Made by a program: the position numbers and the translations under genes
NCBI RefSeq assembly: GCF_900155965.1
Contig: NZ_FTMG01000021.1
Location: 1-64,000 of the forward strand
Direction: 5' to 3'
Length of the DNA stretch: 64,000 nucleotides
Source of the DNA: Mucilaginibacter lappiensis
Lineage (GTDB): Bacteria; Bacteroidota; Bacteroidia; Sphingobacteriales; Sphingobacteriaceae
Shown here: in pieces, positions 8,326-17,982 of the stretch
How positions within the stretch are numbered: the stretch's first letter is position 1
How the letters are laid out: each line of letters begins with the position of its first letter
The notes under the pieces: generated by a model
What the model saw: only the letters and a program-made list of their open reading frames with translations
Database searches by the model: none
What the model was told of the DNA's origin: nothing

Positions 8326-9624
8326 TTATGGCTTGGGTACAGTTGGGCGCACTGTCGTTAAGGGAATCTGTCCTTTGAACATTTTAGCACCGTCGCCGGT
8401 TAATCTCAGGTAATAATCTGATGAACAGGGAGTACCATCTTCATCCAGCGATTTAAAACCCGAGCCTGCCGGTACAAAAGCCTGGCTTTCGGCGGTCTTG
8501 GCAATCTGGTTGCTTTCGTTGTACTCGTCGAACATAGAGATGTAAATACCTTGTGCGCCGGCCCGTTTCATGTTGTAAAATTGGCGCCACATAAAATCGC
8601 CATGGGCGCGTTGCTGTGCACTTAAATCGCCGGGCAAAACACAGGGCTGGTAATCAATGCCGTTAGCAGCGCAATAAGCTTCGTCCGGAACATTAATAGT
8701 ATTGTAGAAATTATCTGATTCGATAACGTTACCTATACGGCCCACCATCCAGGGAGATAACATATCAAAAGCTTTATAGGTGCCCAGGAAACCGGGTCTG
8801 GAATCGCTTTCTTCCTTACGCCAATGCGTGGGCACGCCGCCTATAACATAACAACCTTTACTCTTGAACCAGTTGATTACATCCAGGCAGGAAGCGGCAG
8901 AAAAGTTATGATTATCATCGTTAAAGCCAAAGCCCCAGATACATACTACGGGCTTACCATTCTGTTTGGCATAAGCCGTTGAGGAAGTATAGGCCGACAT
9001 TTTATTGGTCCAGTCGGTTTCCATTTCTGTGGCCATGTTTGTCCAGCCGCTTACATCATACATAATGTAAAATTTTACACCATTTTTTTCGGCAGCGATT
9101 TTTACTTTAGCCGCCATCGCATCACGTACGGGGCCTTCCAGACCACTGGGATTAAAGCGTTGTAAGGCGGCTCCGTCAATGCCATAATCTTTCATCCACT
9201 TAAACTGTACATCAACCGTTTGGTCAGTATAGGACGAAAATACACGCGCTTCACTGCCATTGTTCAAATTGGCGAAATCGGTCTTAAAAGTGTTGGTATA
9301 GTCGCGTACATCGGGCCAGGCATATATGGCTTTATTGGTTGGTGAAGGTGGTTTTGACCAGTCGTTTGACCAATGCCAGAACATGTTGATGGGCGATCCA
9401 TCACCTATAGCAGCAAACCAGCCCTGATAACCCACAACCACCTTACCCACCACATCGCCAACCGGCGAAGGGGTAACAGGAGGCGTTGGATCAGGTTTAG
9501 TGACCACAGGAGGAGATGTTGTTGAAGTATCACTTGTTTTTTTGGAGCAACTGCTCATGGAGCAACTACTAATCATGGCCAATAAGACTATTAGGCTTAA
9601 GGTGCCGAATTTATACTTTCTCAT
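8326..9624 (-). CDS. GH99/GH71-like lipoprotein glycosidase
   Basis: The product is 432 residues with a lipoprotein signal (IVLLAMISSCSMSSC) followed by a Ser/Thr/Pro-rich linker to about residue 58, which suggests cell-surface anchoring. The catalytic domain resembles that of the plus-strand paralog: VVVGYQGWFAAIGD, FKWMKDYGIDGAALQRF, VCIWGFGFND and YISMFDEYNESNQ, in which Glu367 and Glu370 occupy the catalytic positions of GH99. It is the last gene of the minus-strand SusC/D operon, 47 bases behind the GH43 gene. Two GH99-like enzymes in one locus, one periplasmic and one probably surface-anchored, fit the usual division into surface cleavage and periplasmic processing. Confidence 0.83.
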   Translation of the reverse strand: MRKYKFGTLSLIVLLAMISSCSMSSCSKKTSDTSTTSPPVVTKPDPTPPVTPSPVGDVVGKVVVGYQGWFAAIGDGSPINMFWHWSNDWSKPPSPTNKAIYAWPDVRDYTNTFKTDFANLNNGSEARVFSSYTDQTVDVQFKWMKDYGIDGAALQRFNPSGLEGPVRDAMAAKVKIAAEKNGVKFYIMYDVSGWTNMATEMETDWTNKMSAYTSSTAYAKQNGKPVVCIWGFGFNDDNHNFSAASCLDVINWFKSKGCYVIGGVPTHWRKEESDSRPGFLGTYKAFDMLSPWMVGRIGNVIESDNFYNTINVPDEAYCAANGIDYQPCVLPGDLSAQQRAHGDFMWRQFYNMKRAGAQGIYISMFDEYNESNQIAKTAESQAFVPAGSGFKSLDEDGTPCSSDYYLRLTGDGAKMFKGQIPLTTVRPTVPKP

Positions 9625-9671
9625 TAATTTAGGTTTTAATTCAGGTAGATTGGTAGGGTTGGATTAATGGG

Positions 9672-10649
9672 TTAGTTTTTTATTCCCGTGGTTGGAATCA
9701 CCTTTTTAATCGTTCCATCAGCGTTATAATAAAGCTTATCTACGCAAACTGATCTTTCCCAATCCTGGTGCGAGATAGCGCTGGTATGGTAAAAAGAATA
9801 CCACTGGCCTTTGTATTTAACAATGGAACCATGATTGGTATAGCTATCGGTCGGGTCCATATAAACGCCCTGTGATTTCCATGGCCCCAGCGGACTGTTA
9901 CTGGTGGCGTAGCGCATTTGATTATGTTTACCGTCTACATCGTGATTGTCTGAGTAGGACAGGTAATAGATGCCATTGCGTTTATGTACCCAACTGGCCT
10001 CGTGAAAATCTTCCAGGCCTTCCATGGGTTTCATTTCGCCGTCTATCTCCATCATATTGTTTTTTAGCTTACCGCCCTCGCATTTGGCGCCGCCGCCATA
10101 GTAAAAGTATGCCTGGCCATCATCGTCAACAAAAACGCAGGGGTCAATCATGGGTTTGAGTCCCTTGATATAGCCCTGTACGGTAAAGCCACTTGCCGGA
10201 TTTTTACTAGTGGCTACACCAATTTTCCAGCTGTCGTTCCATTTAGAATCACTGGGATGGGGGAAGTAGAAGTAATAGGTCCCGTTTTTGTAAGCGCAAT
10301 CGGGAGCCCACATAAAGCCGCCTTCGGGACGGCCCCAGGATACCTGGCTGGCGCGTAGTATCTCGCCATGATCTTTCCAGTGCACCATATCATCGGTCGA
10401 GAAAACGTGGTACTGATCCATCAGATCGCAGCCGCGTGAAGGTGAAATATCATGCGAGGCATATATGTACAAACGACCATCCTTCCAAACATGGGCCGAT
10501 GGATCTGCCGTGTACATGGTTTTGATGAACGGATTACCTAAAGCGGTATCAGCTTTGTTTTGGGCTAGTGCCGATGTTATCGATAGCGTAGCTAAACCAG
10601 CAAACAGTATAACTGATCGGAGTTTGACTATCCTCGTTAATCCCTTCAT
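9672..10649 (-). CDS. GH43 family glycosidase (arabinofuranosidase/xylosidase type)
   Basis: The product is about 325 residues starting MKGLTRIVKLRSVILFAGL...SALAQ, a signal peptide; a start six codons earlier is also possible. It is a single five-bladed beta-propeller of GH43: MYTADPSAHVWKDGRLYIY carries the base Asp, MIDPCVFVDDDGQAY the pKa-modulating Asp, and DFHEASWVHKRNGIYYL the acid Glu. GH43 enzymes remove alpha-L-arabinose, beta-xylose or galactose units. It is cotranscribed with its neighbours on the minus strand and presumably trims side chains from the glycan imported by the SusC/D pair. Confidence 0.9.
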   Translation of the reverse strand: MKGLTRIVKLRSVILFAGLATLSITSALAQNKADTALGNPFIKTMYTADPSAHVWKDGRLYIYASHDISPSRGCDLMDQYHVFSTDDMVHWKDHGEILRASQVSWGRPEGGFMWAPDCAYKNGTYYFYFPHPSDSKWNDSWKIGVATSKNPASGFTVQGYIKGLKPMIDPCVFVDDDGQAYFYYGGGAKCEGGKLKNNMMEIDGEMKPMEGLEDFHEASWVHKRNGIYYLSYSDNHDVDGKHNQMRYATSNSPLGPWKSQGVYMDPTDSYTNHGSIVKYKGQWYSFYHTSAISHQDWERSVCVDKLYYNADGTIKKVIPTTGIKN

Positions 10650-10750
10650 TTTATTATTTATAATCATGGTTATACTTTTTTTTAGAAAGCAGGAAGATTT
10701 TTTCTCCCTGCCATTTTGGTTGTTTAAATTGATAGAATTAGGTATAAAAA

Positions 10751-11410
10751 CTATTTTGTAGATGGCGGCACAACCGCTACCCTGATATCATCAATGCCAT
10801 AATTTTGATCTGTTGCCACTTTTGCAGTAGTCGAGAAGAAAATTTTTATAAAGTTCATGGCTGTTAAATCGGGGCCACCATCTCCTGTTGGTTGTCCGTC
10901 AGTAAATTTCAGCTCCAAATGGTTCCATCCGGTTTTTAATGTCGGGAGTATCTTATCGAATCCCCAGCCAATACGTTTTTTATCCGGATCGGCGGCACTG
11001 CTAAACTGTACCTGCCCATCTGTACTAAGCAAAGAAACATCCTGAACATACAACCAGAATTTTAATTCGCCTGTTGTTAAGGTTACTTTTGTATTGACAG
11101 GGGCGGGCAACGTTTTAATAAACTGCATAAAATTTTGCCCCGATTTAATTGTACCCTGGATATAACCCTTTCCTTCCTTTTGGCCGGTTGTTACCAAAAC
11201 GGGATCGCCACCTGCCACCTGCCAGCCGTCGGTTTTATCAGCATTGTCAATTACAACCGATGTATCAATAACCGGTGGTTTAGTTGTATCAACCGGCGGC
11301 GGTTTAAGCCCCGATGTATCCCGCGACGTGTATTTTTCTTTTTTGCAGCCGGCAATGATAAGGCCTGTTATGAGGATGGAACATACCATCAGTGTTTTTA
11401 TAAATTTCAT
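10751..11410 (-). CDS. Beta-sandwich lipoprotein, probable glycan-binding protein
   Basis: The product is 219 residues with a lipobox (LIIAGC) and a Pro/Thr-rich linker to about residue 55. The remainder reads as a galactose-binding-like or CBM-like beta-sandwich: IDNADKTDGWQVAGGD, KFWLYVQDVS, GWNHLELKF and a terminal YGIDDIRV that is typical of carbohydrate-binding modules of the CBM4/CBM11 kind. It sits between the DUF3823 and GH43 genes. By position and architecture it probably helps capture the target glycan at the cell surface. No catalytic residues are evident. Confidence 0.6.
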   Translation of the reverse strand: MKFIKTLMVCSILITGLIIAGCKKEKYTSRDTSGLKPPPVDTTKPPVIDTSVVIDNADKTDGWQVAGGDPVLVTTGQKEGKGYIQGTIKSGQNFMQFIKTLPAPVNTKVTLTTGELKFWLYVQDVSLLSTDGQVQFSSAADPDKKRIGWGFDKILPTLKTGWNHLELKFTDGQPTGDGGPDLTAMNFIKIFFSTTAKVATDQNYGIDDIRVAVVPPSTK

Positions 11411-11431
11411 TTCCTTTTTTGTTTAGGTTAA

Positions 11432-12136
11432 TTATTTAGGAACATCTATCTGCACTATTTCCGAAAAATTGGAGCTGTTGAAGCTGTCGCTCAAGCGTAC
11501 CCCCACCCGCACAAAAAATGTACGGCCCGGCAGCAGGTTGGGCACGGTTAAGGTTATCGATTTGTCGGCGTCGCTCATGTCCGTAAAATTTTTGTTGATA
11601 GTTACCGCGTTTACATCCGAAAAATCCCGGATAGAGGCACCTGCACCTACCAGTTTGGTGGTGTTAACATAAGGTTGTGTGTCCTTAATGGTTGGCAGGC
11701 CTGCAGCAATAGGCGCGGTAATAGTATACTTGAGCGTTAAGGTTGTACCGCTTAAACTTGTAGTGAAATTTTTGATGATGATGTATGGGGTAACCGTAAA
11801 ATCGTGCTTGGTGCCCTGGGCAATGTTCACCACTATAGTATCGGTAACAGGCCAGAAAGCGCCCCCGGTAGGCACCACTTTATAGGCGCTTTTAAACAGC
11901 TTGGTATCTTCAAACGTACCATCAAATTTGCTGGGGATGGTTTGCGGGGTTGTCCAGCCGATCTGTTGGAGCTTGATCTGTGTACTGCCGCTGGATGTTT
12001 GTAAATTACCACCTGCAGATGAAATGATATTGCCCTGGAATGAGGCGTTAGGGCCGTCATAGTTATCTATTTTTGTACAAGCAGAGATGGTGAGAATAGC
12101 TGCGACCACTAAAAAATTGCTGATTAACTTTTTCAT
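11432..12136 (-). CDS. DUF3823 lipoprotein (SusE/F-position glycan-binding protein)
   Basis: The product is 234 residues with a lipoprotein signal (ILTISACTKID). The N-terminal half carries the DUF3823 pattern (YDGPNASFQGNIISS...GGNLQTSSGSTQIKLQQIGW, then PSKFDGTFEDTKLFKSAYKVVP), and the C-terminal half is a beta-sandwich. This family is found directly behind SusD in Bacteroidota utilization loci and is thought to be a surface glycan-binding accessory. The gap to susD is 18 bases, so they share a transcript. Confidence 0.82.
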   Translation of the reverse strand: MKKLISNFLVVAAILTISACTKIDNYDGPNASFQGNIISSAGGNLQTSSGSTQIKLQQIGWTTPQTIPSKFDGTFEDTKLFKSAYKVVPTGGAFWPVTDTIVVNIAQGTKHDFTVTPYIIIKNFTTSLSGTTLTLKYTITAPIAAGLPTIKDTQPYVNTTKLVGAGASIRDFSDVNAVTINKNFTDMSDADKSITLTVPNLLPGRTFFVRVGVRLSDSFNSSNFSEIVQIDVPK

Positions 12137-12154
12137 ATTTAAAATTTTTAATGC

Positions 12155-13972
12155 TTAATAGTTAGGGTTGTTGGGAAGCAGGTTAGGGTTTTTGCCGATC
12201 TCACCGCCGGGGATACCTTCATAATAAAATTGTTTCTGGAAGGTGTATTCGCGGTTAAACAGCTCGGGCTCGGCCAGGAAAATGAATTTATTTTCGTTAA
12301 AAACGTAATAAGGCATCAGGCCTTTAAAATGCGCGCGGTCTAGCACCACATCGGCAGTACGCCATCTTTTCAGGTCCCAGTAGTATTGGTTTTCGAAGGC
12401 AAGCTCCATGCGTCGTTCGTTACGCACTTTAGTCAGGTCGATGGAAGAGTAAAGCGTAGCGCCGGCCCGTGTGCGGAGCTGATTAATAGAACTTAAAGCA
12501 TCTGTAGGGTTGCCTAATTCTATAGCGGCTTCGGCGCGGTTCAGCAATATTTCGCCATAGCGAAGGTCTATCCATGGTTGCTCGCTTCTGTTCAAATCAA
12601 CTGCTGCCTGAGGTTTGTTATAATCAACATATTTACGTACATAAAAGCCTGTACGGGTTAACTCATCACCGCCGGTCCAGGGGCCGGTAAAGCCGATAAC
12701 CTGTTTACCCTGATACAGGGTTTTGGTATCGCCCGCAAGTATGTAGGAGCGTGAGTTGGGCTGTTTAGCCACTTCGGCGGCGGCTGTTCCGCTAAAAGAT
12801 GGGTATATCCCCCTTTGCATATCAAAGGTGAGCCCTCTTAAAGTAGTGCCCGGGAAATAAACGGTAGCCAATAAACGCGGTTCAAGACCCTGCATGAGGT
12901 CGGCACGGTTATCAAAACGCTTAGGAGTGCCGTCGTCATTGGTTACTTGCAAATTTCCCCAAAGTTGTACCAGATCCAGCGTTGGGTAGGAGCGTGAAAG
13001 CGCGTTGGCTGTCATATAACGCGGCGACATGGTAGCATCCCAGCTGTGAGCAGTTTGGTTAGCAATAGAATATTGTTTAATAAAGATGTTCTCGGGGCTC
13101 CCGCTTTTCAGGAACAGATCAACATAGTTCTGTACTTTGTCTGAATTGGCATTGTAAAGGGAATAATGACCTTCCAATGCTTTGGCGGCATCATAAGCTG
13201 CCTGGAAATATTTAGTTGCCTGATCGGCTGGGATACCTACCAATCCTGCGGAACGCGCCGGGCCGTCAACAAAATTTACAGAACCGTATTTGGCTATACA
13301 GGCTGCATATAGCATGATTCGTGATTTTAAGGCTATGGCCGCATATTTATTGGCCCTGCCGGCATCACTGGTTTCGGGCATCATCTGGTAGCCTAAATCA
13401 AGTTCCGATCCAATAAAATCCCAGGTTTCCTGTTCTTTATTACGATGCACCTGGAGGGTTGACAATGGAGCAGCCGGATCTTGTGGCTCCTTAATAAGCG
13501 GTACCCCGCCGTAACGTTTGGCCAAACCAAAATAATAATAAGCCCTTAAAAAGTGAGCCTCGCCTAAAAGTGCGTTCACGGTTGGTTGAGTTAATGTGGC
13601 AACGTGTTTAGGTAATTCAGATATCAGGATGTTCACATTCCGGATATCGCCGTATGGCCAGTACCCGAACCCCCCGGCAATGTCTACGCCCCCCCAGGGC
13701 CCAACTTCTTCGCCAGTTACCCCGGCCGAATTGTAAAAATTCTCCCAATCGTTACTGCCGGTTTTAAATCCCTGATCTGGCCTGTATTTGAAGTCCTCGA
13801 TAGGTAAATTCTGATATATGGTTGCTAAAAATGATTTAACACCCGCTTCACTGCCATATATAACATCGGGCGTAAATATATTGGTTGGCGGAATGTTCAG
13901 CTTCTGACAAGATGTTACCGAAGCGCCAACTGTTATAGAGATAACTATGATTAATTTATGTATACTTTTCAT
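12155..13972 (-). CDS. SusD/RagB-family outer membrane glycan-binding lipoprotein
   Basis: The product is 605 residues with a lipobox (GASVTSCQKL). SusD hallmarks are NALLGEAHFLRAYYYFGLAKRYGGVPL near residue 135 with its TPR-type helices, RYGEILLNRAEAAIELGN near residue 490, and the C-terminal RNERRMELAFENQYYWDLKRWR. SusD caps the SusC transporter and binds polysaccharide fragments outside the cell. It lies 11 bases behind susC and is translationally close to it. The family assignment is firm; the ligand is not known. Confidence 0.96.
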   Translation of the reverse strand: MKSIHKLIIVISITVGASVTSCQKLNIPPTNIFTPDVIYGSEAGVKSFLATIYQNLPIEDFKYRPDQGFKTGSNDWENFYNSAGVTGEEVGPWGGVDIAGGFGYWPYGDIRNVNILISELPKHVATLTQPTVNALLGEAHFLRAYYYFGLAKRYGGVPLIKEPQDPAAPLSTLQVHRNKEQETWDFIGSELDLGYQMMPETSDAGRANKYAAIALKSRIMLYAACIAKYGSVNFVDGPARSAGLVGIPADQATKYFQAAYDAAKALEGHYSLYNANSDKVQNYVDLFLKSGSPENIFIKQYSIANQTAHSWDATMSPRYMTANALSRSYPTLDLVQLWGNLQVTNDDGTPKRFDNRADLMQGLEPRLLATVYFPGTTLRGLTFDMQRGIYPSFSGTAAAEVAKQPNSRSYILAGDTKTLYQGKQVIGFTGPWTGGDELTRTGFYVRKYVDYNKPQAAVDLNRSEQPWIDLRYGEILLNRAEAAIELGNPTDALSSINQLRTRAGATLYSSIDLTKVRNERRMELAFENQYYWDLKRWRTADVVLDRAHFKGLMPYYVFNENKFIFLAEPELFNREYTFQKQFYYEGIPGGEIGKNPNLLPNNPNY

Positions 13973-13983
13973 ATGTCAATAGG

Positions 13984-16900
13984 TTAAAAGGAAACGTTAG
14001 CGCCCAGATTAAAGGTTCTGTTCATTGGGTAGGTGTATCCTCCCAGGGCTACGCCGAAATTGCCGTTGTCTCTTGGGTTAGGCCCCTGGTGCTCCGGATC
14101 GTAGTTCTTTAATCCGGTAAAGGTTAACAGGTTGTAGCTGTTTACATATACCCTGAGCTTTTTGACACCTATGCTTTTTAAAACAGAAGGAGATAGCGAA
14201 TACCCAAACTCTAATGATTTTACACGCAGGTAACTGGCGTTTTGTATAGCTTTTGTGCCCTGTGCATCAGGGGAGCCCATGGCAGGATAAAATCCGGGAA
14301 CCCATACCGTGTTGGGGTCAAAAACATTGGCGTAGGGATCTTTTGTGTGCCAGCTGTCGAGGAATCGGGTGAGGGCGCTTCGGCCATACATCAACGGTGA
14401 TGCAAATTGCTCACCGTATTGTACATAAACGCCTGCGGCACCTTGTAACAGCATATTCATATCAAAGCCTTTATAGCTTAAGCCTATGGTAAGGCCATAG
14501 TTATACAAGGGGATATCGGTAGTGGCAATAGGGTGGCTGTCTTTATCATCTATCACCCCATCATTGTTCCAGTCTTTGTAGTAATAATCGCCGGGAACAA
14601 CATTGTTATTGCCACCGCCTGTGTTAACGCCGTAATTGTATATCTGGTTGTAGTTGGTGAATTGCCCGGCGTATTCAGGACCCCACCAAACGTTCTGGTA
14701 CCTGTTGGTTTGGTTTTCTTTCCAGTTTAAATATTCGTTGCCTGATTTGCCACGAAGAACATTCAGTGCTTCTAACCGTGTAGTACCTATGTTACCGCTA
14801 AGGTTTAATCCAACCTGACCAAAGGTGGTACGATACGCCAGGCTAAAGTCAAGGCCCTGCACCCTGTCGCTGTTATAATTAATCTGCGGTACATCAGCAC
14901 CAACCGTTCCTGGTAAGGCTACAGAAGGCTGTGCCGGTAATCCGGTTCTGTCGTTTCTGAAAACCTCAATGGTACCATCTATTTTCCCGCCAAACAGGCT
15001 AAAGTCCATCGCAATGTTTTTGATGGTATTAACAGACCAGGTTAAACCGGGATTGCCCAATTTAGGCGCCGATCCGTTTACTGCACCCGCACCAAAAATA
15101 TAACTACCTGTAGGGTAGGTATATCCATTAACATAATTGAATGCAGGGGCATTGGCTTCGTCACCGGTTTGACCATATGATGCCCTGATCTTTAAATTGG
15201 TAAGGATATGTTCCGGTATCAGATTACGAAAAAAGCTTTCTTTAGTCAACACCCAGCCTATTGATCCGCCAGGGAAAAAGCCCCATTGATCGGGCCCGGG
15301 TTGATACAGGTTGTTACCGTCCCGGCGAAAACTAAACTCGGCCAGGTATTTGCCTTTATAATCATAATTGAACCTGCCGATGATGCTCTTGTGCGCACGA
15401 TCCTGCAAAGCGCCGGCATCCATACCGCCAGACATGTTGGAGTTTTGCAAGCCGCCAAACAAATAATCAACTGGGATTTCGGTATCTCTGTAGGCGTTAA
15501 AATTATCGGCGGTTTCATGGCTTTGCTCATAAGTAGCCATGGCTGTTATATGATGATCTGTAAAAAAGGTGTGAGCATAATTTAATGTTACCTGGGCCAG
15601 GGTGTTAAAGTGTGTATAATAAGAGCGGGTTATGCCCGATGGCGAGTTAACTAAGCTGGGTATATAAGTATCATTGGCCGCGCTGTAAGTATATAAAGAA
15701 AAGGATCTTTTGATTTGGTTATTATCTGCCGTGCCATAATCAATATTGAACAAAGCTTTGGCGCTTAACCCTTCTATGCCAGGAATATCATAAGTTAAAT
15801 TCAACTGGCTGGTAATGTTTTTATTTCTGAACCGTTTTGAACCCACTTTACTGGCATCGGTAATGATAGACGGGTTCATATTGTCGTCCATTACAGCAGG
15901 GTATAAGGGATTGTCATTAGCATATATCTGGTGTGTAGGGATCTGGTTCCAGGTGTATTTGTAAACAGTCCATTCATCGGTATAAGGCTGGTTTTTCTCA
16001 TCCATCCATGCCGATGTTAACACCTGTGCCTTAAGGCCTTTGCTGATGCTTGCGGTAACGTTTGAGCGAAAATTATACTTGTTGTAATTCAGATCGCCGG
16101 TTTTAAAAACACCATCTTGTTTTTGATAACCAAAGTTGAAGAAATAGCTTATTTTATCGCTTCCCCCATCGATGTTTAAATTGTGCTGTATCTGGTTGGC
16201 TGTTTTCTTGAAAACCAGATCTACCCAATCGGCCGTTTTGCGTGTACCATTAAGGTAAGGCTGTATATCGGCATAGGAAAATTGGGGGGTAACGTTGGAT
16301 ATAAAGTTATTGGCAAAATCGCGTTTAACTTTTTCATTGGTCAGCATCATGTAATCCACGGCATCCACTCCCTGAGGCATACCTAAAAATGTTTGTACAG
16401 CATCGTTAACAGAATAATTGATATTGATTTTTCCATTCTTCGATCCCTTTTTAGTGGTGATCAGGATAGCGCCCCCGGCTGCCCGCATACCATATATAGA
16501 GGCGGCAGCATCTTTTAATACTGAGATGCTTTCAATTTCATTGGGATCCATCCGGCCAATGGTGGATTGGTCGCCGCCAATGATACCATCAATTACCACT
16601 AAAGGAGCGCTTTGATAACCCCTGATGTTTAAATTGTTAGCATAGGAACCCGGTTCGGCAGTTGTTTGAACAATACGTATTCCGGGGATTTTACCGGTAA
16701 GCATATTAATCACGCTCTCGTTTTTGGTGGTGACAATCTCCTTACTTTGTAATGTGGATATAGATCCGGTTATGGTAGCTCTTTTTTGTACACCATAGCC
16801 TACAACTACCACCTCATCTAAACTTTTACTGGTAGCTTTTAAGGCTATAACACCACCTTTAATGTCTTTCACAGCCAGTTCCTGGGTTACATAACCAAGA

Positions 16901-17124
16901 AATGATAATTGTAAAATGGCATCGGTATTGGGAACGTTGAGTTGGAATTTTCCGCCCACATCGGTGATGGCGCCTGTGGTTGTCCCTTTAATTTTTACAC
17001 TTACCCCCGGAAGTGCCGACCCATCGGTTAAGTCAATTACTTTTCCGCTAATTGAAATTTGCTGGGCTAACAAACTGAGCGGGAAAAGGAAAAATAGAAT
17101 AAGTGAGTATTTAAGTTTTTTCAT
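13984..17124 (-). CDS. SusC/RagA-family TonB-dependent transporter
   Basis: The product is 1046 residues. After a signal peptide (LILFFLFPLSLLAQQ) comes a carboxypeptidase-regulatory-like domain (residues 23-100; ISGKVIDLTDGSALPGVSVK), then the DEVVVVGYGVQKR motif, the plug (PLVVIDGIIGG; ESISVLKDAAASIYGMRAAGG; ILITTKKG) and a 22-stranded beta-barrel that ends in the outer-membrane Phe (NLGANVSF). It imports oligosaccharides bound by SusD, driven by TonB. It heads the minus-strand operon of six genes. There is no STN domain and no ECF sigma/anti-sigma pair nearby, so regulation is not by the usual trans-envelope route. Confidence 0.97.
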   Translation of the reverse strand: MKKLKYSLILFFLFPLSLLAQQISISGKVIDLTDGSALPGVSVKIKGTTTGAITDVGGKFQLNVPNTDAILQLSFLGYVTQELAVKDIKGGVIALKATSKSLDEVVVVGYGVQKRATITGSISTLQSKEIVTTKNESVINMLTGKIPGIRIVQTTAEPGSYANNLNIRGYQSAPLVVIDGIIGGDQSTIGRMDPNEIESISVLKDAAASIYGMRAAGGAILITTKKGSKNGKININYSVNDAVQTFLGMPQGVDAVDYMMLTNEKVKRDFANNFISNVTPQFSYADIQPYLNGTRKTADWVDLVFKKTANQIQHNLNIDGGSDKISYFFNFGYQKQDGVFKTGDLNYNKYNFRSNVTASISKGLKAQVLTSAWMDEKNQPYTDEWTVYKYTWNQIPTHQIYANDNPLYPAVMDDNMNPSIITDASKVGSKRFRNKNITSQLNLTYDIPGIEGLSAKALFNIDYGTADNNQIKRSFSLYTYSAANDTYIPSLVNSPSGITRSYYTHFNTLAQVTLNYAHTFFTDHHITAMATYEQSHETADNFNAYRDTEIPVDYLFGGLQNSNMSGGMDAGALQDRAHKSIIGRFNYDYKGKYLAEFSFRRDGNNLYQPGPDQWGFFPGGSIGWVLTKESFFRNLIPEHILTNLKIRASYGQTGDEANAPAFNYVNGYTYPTGSYIFGAGAVNGSAPKLGNPGLTWSVNTIKNIAMDFSLFGGKIDGTIEVFRNDRTGLPAQPSVALPGTVGADVPQINYNSDRVQGLDFSLAYRTTFGQVGLNLSGNIGTTRLEALNVLRGKSGNEYLNWKENQTNRYQNVWWGPEYAGQFTNYNQIYNYGVNTGGGNNNVVPGDYYYKDWNNDGVIDDKDSHPIATTDIPLYNYGLTIGLSYKGFDMNMLLQGAAGVYVQYGEQFASPLMYGRSALTRFLDSWHTKDPYANVFDPNTVWVPGFYPAMGSPDAQGTKAIQNASYLRVKSLEFGYSLSPSVLKSIGVKKLRVYVNSYNLLTFTGLKNYDPEHQGPNPRDNGNFGVALGGYTYPMNRTFNLGANVSF

Positions 17125-17982
17125 ACTGTTTCTCGTTAATGATTAAGTTTAAATTATTTGGTTACCTGGTTAGGGTAGTAGGTGTAATGCGGCAGCATAC
17201 CTACGGCGGGTACTGTTGATAGTGATTCATGGTTATATCGGTTAATCTGATACACTAACTCATTGCCGGTGGGTTGGCAAAAGCAGTGTGCAATTGGTTT
17301 ATAATTGCATACAAAACAATAGCAGACGATTAATAAAAGATAAATAATTGATTAATATGAGGCTCATTTTGAATTTTGTCGCAATCGATTGTAATTATTT
17401 TTAATAATTACTGATGTAATTTATTAAGCACTGATTTAATGGTGGTTACTAATCTGTATGTGATGATGGTAAGCTTAATTAAAGTGCTAATTAATGGTCA
17501 TGTTATGAGTACCGTGCCGGTTGAAATGATCAATATTGTTTGGTGGCATCCCAGAACAATAATTTGTAAACGAGTTATTAACGCAGGAATTAAGAATTTA
17601 CACTTTGGGAAAGCTTTTGCTAATGAATTGGGTGACAGTTTATAAACTTAGGAGGATGTAATGAATTTTGAATTTTTGGGTTAACATGTAAATCAGCTTT
17701 ATAGCACTAAAATCTATTTAAATATTTGATTTTCAATTATATAAATTAATGTTAACCATAAATTGTGTAAACCATGTAAACCCACTTTTAACAAAATGGC
17801 CCGCCTGCTCAGGGATTATGCTTAACCGTTTTTTAATACAATATCATTGAATAAGGAAAATTTGAAAACCCAGTCAAAGAATATTATCTTAACACAAAGA
17901 TTATCTTAAACTAATGTTCAATTGATGCTTAAGGTTGTTTTTTGCAGCGGAAATTTAATAGATAGAAAATCCTCCCCTCATT
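17125..17982. other. Long AT-rich divergent intergenic region
   Basis: This gap of 858 bases separates susC (leftward) from a phosphoesterase gene (rightward). It is AT-rich, and the open frames within it (for example 17439-17645) have no recognisable protein character. No hairpin or sigma/anti-sigma gene is visible. It must contain both promoters, but no element could be assigned with confidence. Confidence 0.5.

Noticed and set aside
17439..17645. Possible 68-residue gene in the gap in front of the phosphoesterase
   Set aside because: No ribosome-binding site, no domain and AT-driven composition.
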